Part shown: positions 6,208 through 9,045 of the stretch, in pieces | How positions within the stretch are numbered: the first letter of the stretch is position 1 | Layout: each line of letters opens with the position of its first letter | DNA from: Alphaproteobacteria bacterium | Lineage (GTDB): Bacteria; Pseudomonadota; Alphaproteobacteria; ATCC43930; CGMCC-115725 | Direction of reading: 5' to 3' | Assembly: GCA_019237175.1 (NCBI GenBank) | Contig: JAFAHP010000415.1 | Coordinates: forward strand, 1 to 9,045 | Length of the DNA stretch: 9,045 bases | The notes under the pieces: model-generated | What the model was told of the DNA's origin: nothing | The model's database searches: none | The model's input: the letters and a program-made list of their open reading frames with translations, nothing else | Program-made: the position numbers and the translations under genes

Positions 6208-6972
6208 CTAATCGAAATAATCGCGCGGTGTCTTGCCGAGCGTCGTGCGAAACATCGCGCTGAAGGCACTGGGGCTGTCATAACCGGCAGCCCGCGCGAC
6301 GGCGGCGACATCCTGCCCTTGTGCTAACCGCACCAGGGCCTCGGCGAGCCGGACTTGGTTGCGCCAATCGACAAAACGCAAGCCGGTTTCGCGCTCGAAG
6401 AGGCGCGCCAATGTCCGGCTGCTGGCCCCGGCGACCGCCGACCACTCAGCCAATGTCTGGCGCCGTCCGGGATCGCGCAGCAGCCCTTCGCAGACCCGGC
6501 GCAGCCGCTTGTCCCGCGGCATCGGAATGTGCAGCGGCTGGGCGTCCAGGGTACGGATTTCATCGAGAAAGAGCGCTTCGACATGGCCCATTCGCCCAGA
6601 TGTGTCATAATCGAGCGGTGCCGCCACCAACTCCAGCATCAGTGCCTGCAGCAACGGCGACACCAAAATCACTTTGCAGTCCACGGCGACCGCCTCGGCC
6701 ACCACGGCGTCGACATAAATAGCGCGCATGGCGACGGCACCCGACATCCGGATCGCGTGTTCGGTCCCGGCTGGGATCCACAACGCGCGGTTTGGCGGGA
6801 CGATCCAGGTGCCGCGCGCGGCGGTGACGGTCATCACCCCGGCCGCCGCCCAGGTCAGCTGCGCACGTGGGTGGAAATGCGGCTCGATCCGCGAGCCATC
6901 GGCAAAATCCTTTGCCATGCCCGCAAAAGGCCGCGGCGTATCCTGGTAATCGTCCCGGTTGGTGCTCTTCAT
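6208..6972 (-). CDS. AraC-family transcriptional regulator, cupin + HTH (NimR-like)
   Basis: The protein has 254 aa with the two-part AraC plan. The N-terminal cupin-like effector domain (about 25-95) shows PHFHPRAQLTWAAAGVMTV and the segment TWIVPPNRALWIPAGTEHAI, the pattern of the NimR/YeaM type. The C-terminal double helix-turn-helix (about 170-252) has LAEWSAVAGASSRTLARLFE and DVAAVARAAGYDSPSAFSAM, then FRTTLGKTPRDYF. It is transcribed away from an MFS transporter gene across 89 bp, like nimR-nimT in E. coli, where the regulator controls the transporter. By analogy it probably regulates its neighbour and itself; the effector is unknown. The ATG at 6972 has only a weak ribosome site. The name NimR is not assigned because many AraC proteins share this arrangement. 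Confidence 0.9.
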   Translation of the reverse strand: MKSTNRDDYQDTPRPFAGMAKDFADGSRIEPHFHPRAQLTWAAAGVMTVTAARGTWIVPPNRALWIPAGTEHAIRMSGAVAMRAIYVDAVVAEAVAVDCKVILVSPLLQALMLELVAAPLDYDTSGRMGHVEALFLDEIRTLDAQPLHIPMPRDKRLRRVCEGLLRDPGRRQTLAEWSAVAGASSRTLARLFERETGLRFVDWRNQVRLAEALVRLAQGQDVAAVARAAGYDSPSAFSAMFRTTLGKTPRDYFD

Positions 6973-6991
6973 GTTGTCCGTTCCACGACGA

Positions 6992-7010
6992 TTATTGACT
7001 GCACCAATAA
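6992..7010. promoter_or_regulatory. Dyad in the divergent regulator-transporter gap, possible operator
   Basis: TTATTG (6992-6997) and CAATAA (7005-7010) are perfect inverted 6-mers separated by 7 bases. They sit near the left-centre of the 89-bp region between the two divergent genes. A TTGACT (6995-7000) overlapping the left arm could be a -35 box for the transporter, but no -10 box lies at the right distance. A second, looser pair GTCCG/CGGAC flanks it. Binding by the AraC-like protein is inferred. Confidence 0.45.
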
Positions 7011-7061
7011 GATCGGACGCAGTATCTAATCCGGGTCCAAGCGGCTAGCGATGGTGAAGCC

Positions 7062-8264
7062 ATGACCGCACGGTCCCGCGTCATCGGGTTTATCAACATC
7101 GGGCACCTGATCGACCACATGGTAATGCTGATCTTCCCGACGGCGGTGCTCGGCATGCAGGCTGACTTCGCCCGGCCATACAGCGAGCTGATCGCGCTGG
7201 CGTTGGGCGGGTTCATTATGTTCGGCGCTGGATCGTTACCGGCCGGCTGGCTTGGCGACCGCTGGAGCCGGCGCAACATGATGGCAATCTTTTTCTTCGG
7301 CATCGGCGTTGCAACAATCGCCACCGGGTTGACCCGCACACCGTTGCAGCTCACCGCCGGCCTTGCGGCGATCGGGCTGTTCGCCTCAATCTACCACCCG
7401 GTGGGAACCGCGATGCTGGTCGGATACGCCGAGCGCGTCGGCCGCGCCATCGGCATCAACGGCGTCTGGGGGAATCTCGGCGTAGCGTTTGCGGCGATCG
7501 CGACCGGAGCCGTAACCCAATGGTTCGGCTGGCGCTGGGCCTTCATTCTGCCGGGCACCTTGGCGTTGGCGATCGGGATCGCCTTTGTCACCATGGTTCC
7601 GCCGGAAGCCAACCGCAGCAGATCTGCCTTGGCGGGCAATGCCCGTTTTCCGCGCTCCGTCGTCGTCCGGGCCTTTCTGATCCTGATGCTGGTCACGCTG
7701 GCGGGCGGGGTCGTGTTCAACGCAGCGACCGTGGCCTTGCCAAAAATGGTCGCTGAGCGGCTGCCGCAGCTGTCCGGCTCGACGTTGGGTGTGGGCCTTC
7801 TCGTTTGCGCGGTCTATATCGTCGGAGCGATGGCACAGTTGGTGATGGGGCGGCTTGTTGACCGTCATCCGCTCAAGGTGGGCTTTCTCGGGGTGGCCTT
7901 GTTTCAGGCGCCGCTGTTGCTAGTCGCCTCCCGGACCGCCGGCTGGGGGCTGATTATCGTCCTCGCCGCCCTTGTCTTCGCGCTGTTTGGACAGATCACG
8001 TTCAACGACGCGATGGTCGCGCGCTATGCCCAAGCCGAATGGCGCGCGCGGGTTTACGCGGTCCGCTATCTCTTGTCGTTCGGGGTTGCGGCGACCGCGA
8101 TCCCGCTGGTTGCGGTGATGCACGCGCACGGCGGGTTCCGCACATTGTTCGAGGCGCTGGCGGTCGGCGGGGCGGCGGTCGCGCTCGGAGCGCTGGGCTT
8201 CCCCTATCGCCGCGACGAAATCGAACCGCTTCGGCTGCTCCCGGCGGTGGGCGCGGCGGAATAG
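7062..8264 (+). CDS. Major facilitator superfamily transporter, efflux type
   Basis: The protein has 400 aa and mostly hydrophobic segments consistent with 12 membrane helices of the inner membrane. The MFS motif A is visible in loop 2-3 as AGWLGDRWSRRNMM (61-74), with a half-copy in the second half as GRLVDRHPLK (263-272). The segment GLFASIYHPVGTAMLVGYAE (105-124) recalls the fosmidomycin-resistance (Fsr) branch, and GHLIDHMVMLIFP (14-26) is also like that group. A polar central loop (about 179-200) separates the two halves. The likely role is proton-driven export of a small molecule; the substrate cannot be deduced. The divergent AraC-family gene suggests induction by the exported compound. 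The start at 7062 has a weak GGTGAAG upstream. The gene ends 30 bp before the nucleotidyltransferase gene, so read-through into the MNT-HEPN pair is possible. Confidence 0.9.
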   Translation: MTARSRVIGFINIGHLIDHMVMLIFPTAVLGMQADFARPYSELIALALGGFIMFGAGSLPAGWLGDRWSRRNMMAIFFFGIGVATIATGLTRTPLQLTAGLAAIGLFASIYHPVGTAMLVGYAERVGRAIGINGVWGNLGVAFAAIATGAVTQWFGWRWAFILPGTLALAIGIAFVTMVPPEANRSRSALAGNARFPRSVVVRAFLILMLVTLAGGVVFNAATVALPKMVAERLPQLSGSTLGVGLLVCAVYIVGAMAQLVMGRLVDRHPLKVGFLGVALFQAPLLLVASRTAGWGLIIVLAALVFALFGQITFNDAMVARYAQAEWRARVYAVRYLLSFGVAATAIPLVAVMHAHGGFRTLFEALAVGGAAVALGALGFPYRRDEIEPLRLLPAVGAAE

Positions 8265-8294
8265 CTGGTCCGCAGTTGTACTACCATCCCCGAC

Positions 8295-8627
8295 GTGACT
8301 GACCAGCCACCGCAGAATAACCCGATCCTCACCCGCTTTCGAGCGGCGCTCGCTGAAATGTACGGCGACCGGCTGGAGCGCGTGGTGTTGTTCGGCTCGC
8401 GGGCGCGGGGTGATGCGCGCGAAGATTCCGACTATGACATTGCGGTGTTTTTGCACGGCTACACGCCAGGCACTTCGACCGAATTGTACCGGCTGGCCGA
8501 CCTCAGCATCGCTATTCTCGACGAAACCGGCGCATTCATTCACGCGATGCCTTACCCGGCTGGATTCTACAACGATCCGCGCATGCCGCTGATGTACGCA
8601 ATCCGGGCGGAGGGGACTGACGTGTGA
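8295..8627 (+). CDS. Minimal nucleotidyltransferase (MNT), partner of a HEPN protein
   Basis: The protein has 110 aa. It carries the DNA polymerase beta-like nucleotidyltransferase signature: FGSRARGDAREDSDYD with G34-S35, ten residues, then D46 and D48 (the GSx10DxD motif that holds the metal and nucleotide). The tail DETGAFIHAMPYPAGFYNDP followed by PLMYAIRAEG is typical of MNT proteins encoded beside HEPN genes. In characterised MntA-HepT systems the MNT protein is the antitoxin and adds AMP to the HEPN toxin; whether this pair works the same way is inference. The start is GTG at 8295 with no evident ribosome site; the next in-frame ATG (8358) would cut the conserved first helix. Its stop overlaps the HEPN start by 4 bp (GTGA), so the two are translationally coupled. 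Confidence 0.87.
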   Translation: MTDQPPQNNPILTRFRAALAEMYGDRLERVVLFGSRARGDAREDSDYDIAVFLHGYTPGTSTELYRLADLSIAILDETGAFIHAMPYPAGFYNDPRMPLMYAIRAEGTDV

Positions 8628-8944
8628 AGGAACAGACGGCGGCTTATCTCGAAAAGGCACGGGAACTCCTCGACCAAGCCGAAACGATTTTCGGCGTTCG
8701 TCTTTATGAGCCGGCCGGTCGCACCGCTTATCTGGCCGGGTTTCACGCGGCGCAGGCTCTGATCTTCGAAACCAGTGGACGTGTCTACAAAAGCCACGGC
8801 GGCCTGCAAGGGGAATTTAGCCGGCTCCTCCGGAACGACCCCCGCGTTGATGATCACATCCGCGCCTTCCTCGGCCGTGTAGCCGCACCGGTCAGCAGCC
8901 ATGCTACTCAGTCCACACCGGCGAAGGCCGGTGCCTATGGTTGA
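8624..8944 (+). CDS. HEPN-domain protein, C-terminus apparently replaced by repeat sequence
   Basis: The protein has 106 aa, shorter than the 120-135 aa I would expect for this MNT-linked HEPN group (PF05168-like). Residues 1-85 look normal: an opening helix AAYLEKARELLDQAE, then AGRTAYLAGFHAAQALIFE (31-49), SGRVYKSHGGLQGEFSRLL (51-69) and RVDDHIRAFLGR (74-85). After FLGR the family usually continues with an AYN.KA..DYE-type helix; here it reads VAAPVSSHATQ and then STPAKAGAYG, which is translation of the first hairpin of a repeat cassette. The stop codon lies in the loop of the second hairpin. It starts at GTG 8624, overlapping the MNT gene, with GGAGGGG eight bases upstream. There is an R53-x4-H58 but no RX4HXY motif. 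The product may be inactive or altered; I cannot tell. Confidence 0.8.
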   Translation: MKEQTAAYLEKARELLDQAETIFGVRLYEPAGRTAYLAGFHAAQALIFETSGRVYKSHGGLQGEFSRLLRNDPRVDDHIRAFLGRVAAPVSSHATQSTPAKAGAYG

Positions 8945-8969
8945 CATAGATCCCGGCCTGCGCCGGGAT
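8916..8969. repeat. Cassette of three back-to-back hairpins (REP-like element)
   Basis: Stem 1: CACCGGC-gaag-GCCGGTG (8916-8933). Stem 2: CTATG-gttga-CATAG (8935-8949). Stem 3: ATCCCGGC-ctgc-GCCGGGAT (8950-8969). All three stems are perfect, with only one base between stems 1 and 2 and none between 2 and 3. It looks like a REP/BIME-type dispersed intergenic element. Parts of it recur at 4067-4080 and, inverted, at 5368-5381. It supplies the last codons and stop of the HEPN frame. Nothing clear follows it to the right edge (8970-9045). Confidence 0.75.
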
Positions 8970-9045
8970 GGTCGGATGGTCAAAACGTAACCGCGGAAGA
9001 CTTCGACCCTGCTGGTAGAGGCGGTCTCCGACTGCTCAGATCCGA

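Noticed and set aside
7920..8660. Long minus-strand frame (246 codons) across the MFS end and the MNT gene
   Set aside because: Shadow of two well-matched plus-strand genes; composition is Arg/Gln/His-rich with no family pattern.
8624..8944. R53-x4-H58 in the HEPN protein as the catalytic Rx4-6H RNase motif
   Set aside because: It lies in the loop/helix where this group has a conserved His but not a fixed Arg, and lacks the following x-Tyr of RX4HXY toxins; likely coincidental.
8980..9045. Possible 3' end of a minus-strand gene entering from the right edge (TGA at 8980-8982)
   Set aside because: Only 21 codons, rich in Ser, Pro and Arg, with no recognisable match. A gene ending next to a repeat would fit, but it cannot be supported from this length.

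Overview
The window reads as chromosomal DNA of a high-GC alphaproteobacterium, possibly Rhodospirillales-like. The clues are the glyA-nrdR-ribD gene order, a Ros/MucR-family regulator, a bacterial glutaryl-CoA dehydrogenase, GC-rich codon use and several short CCGGC...GCCGG palindromic repeats between genes. No rRNA, tRNA, CRISPR array, transposase or phage gene was seen. The genus cannot be set from the sequence alone.

Left part (1-3570). The 3' end of a MetE-C-terminal-like (cobalamin-independent methionine synthase family) gene runs in from the left edge. It converges on a minus-strand operon transcribed glyA -> nrdR -> ribD, with a clustered inverted repeat (172-232) between them. glyA makes glycine and the one-carbon unit on folate, nrdR represses ribonucleotide reductase genes, and ribD carries out two early riboflavin steps. 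The ribE/ribBA/ribH genes that often follow ribD are absent. A 387-bp gene-free stretch separates glyA from the divergent mucR-like gene and holds a good sigma-70-type promoter for the latter.

Middle part (3571-5385). The MucR-like regulator keeps only part of the usual zinc-ligand set. It is followed by gcdH, the glutaryl-CoA dehydrogenase of lysine/tryptophan and aromatic catabolism. A degenerate copy of the palindromic repeat lies before gcdH, and another overlaps its last codons.

Right part (5386-9045) is accessory in character. A HigB-HigA type II toxin-antitoxin pair is joined by a TTGA stop/start overlap. A hairpin separates it from a convergent AraC-family regulator, which is divergent from an MFS efflux-type transporter. 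The 89-bp gap between those two contains a TTATTG-N7-CAATAA dyad that could be the regulator's operator. After the transporter comes a minimal nucleotidyltransferase gene overlapping a HEPN gene (MNT-HEPN pair). The HEPN reading frame appears to lose its normal C-terminus: it runs into a compact cassette of three back-to-back hairpins and takes its stop codon from the loop of the second.

I found no wholly new system. The points most worth a second look are the repeat-truncated HEPN protein, the small family of hairpin repeats placed at gene ends, and the regulator-transporter pair with its dyad.
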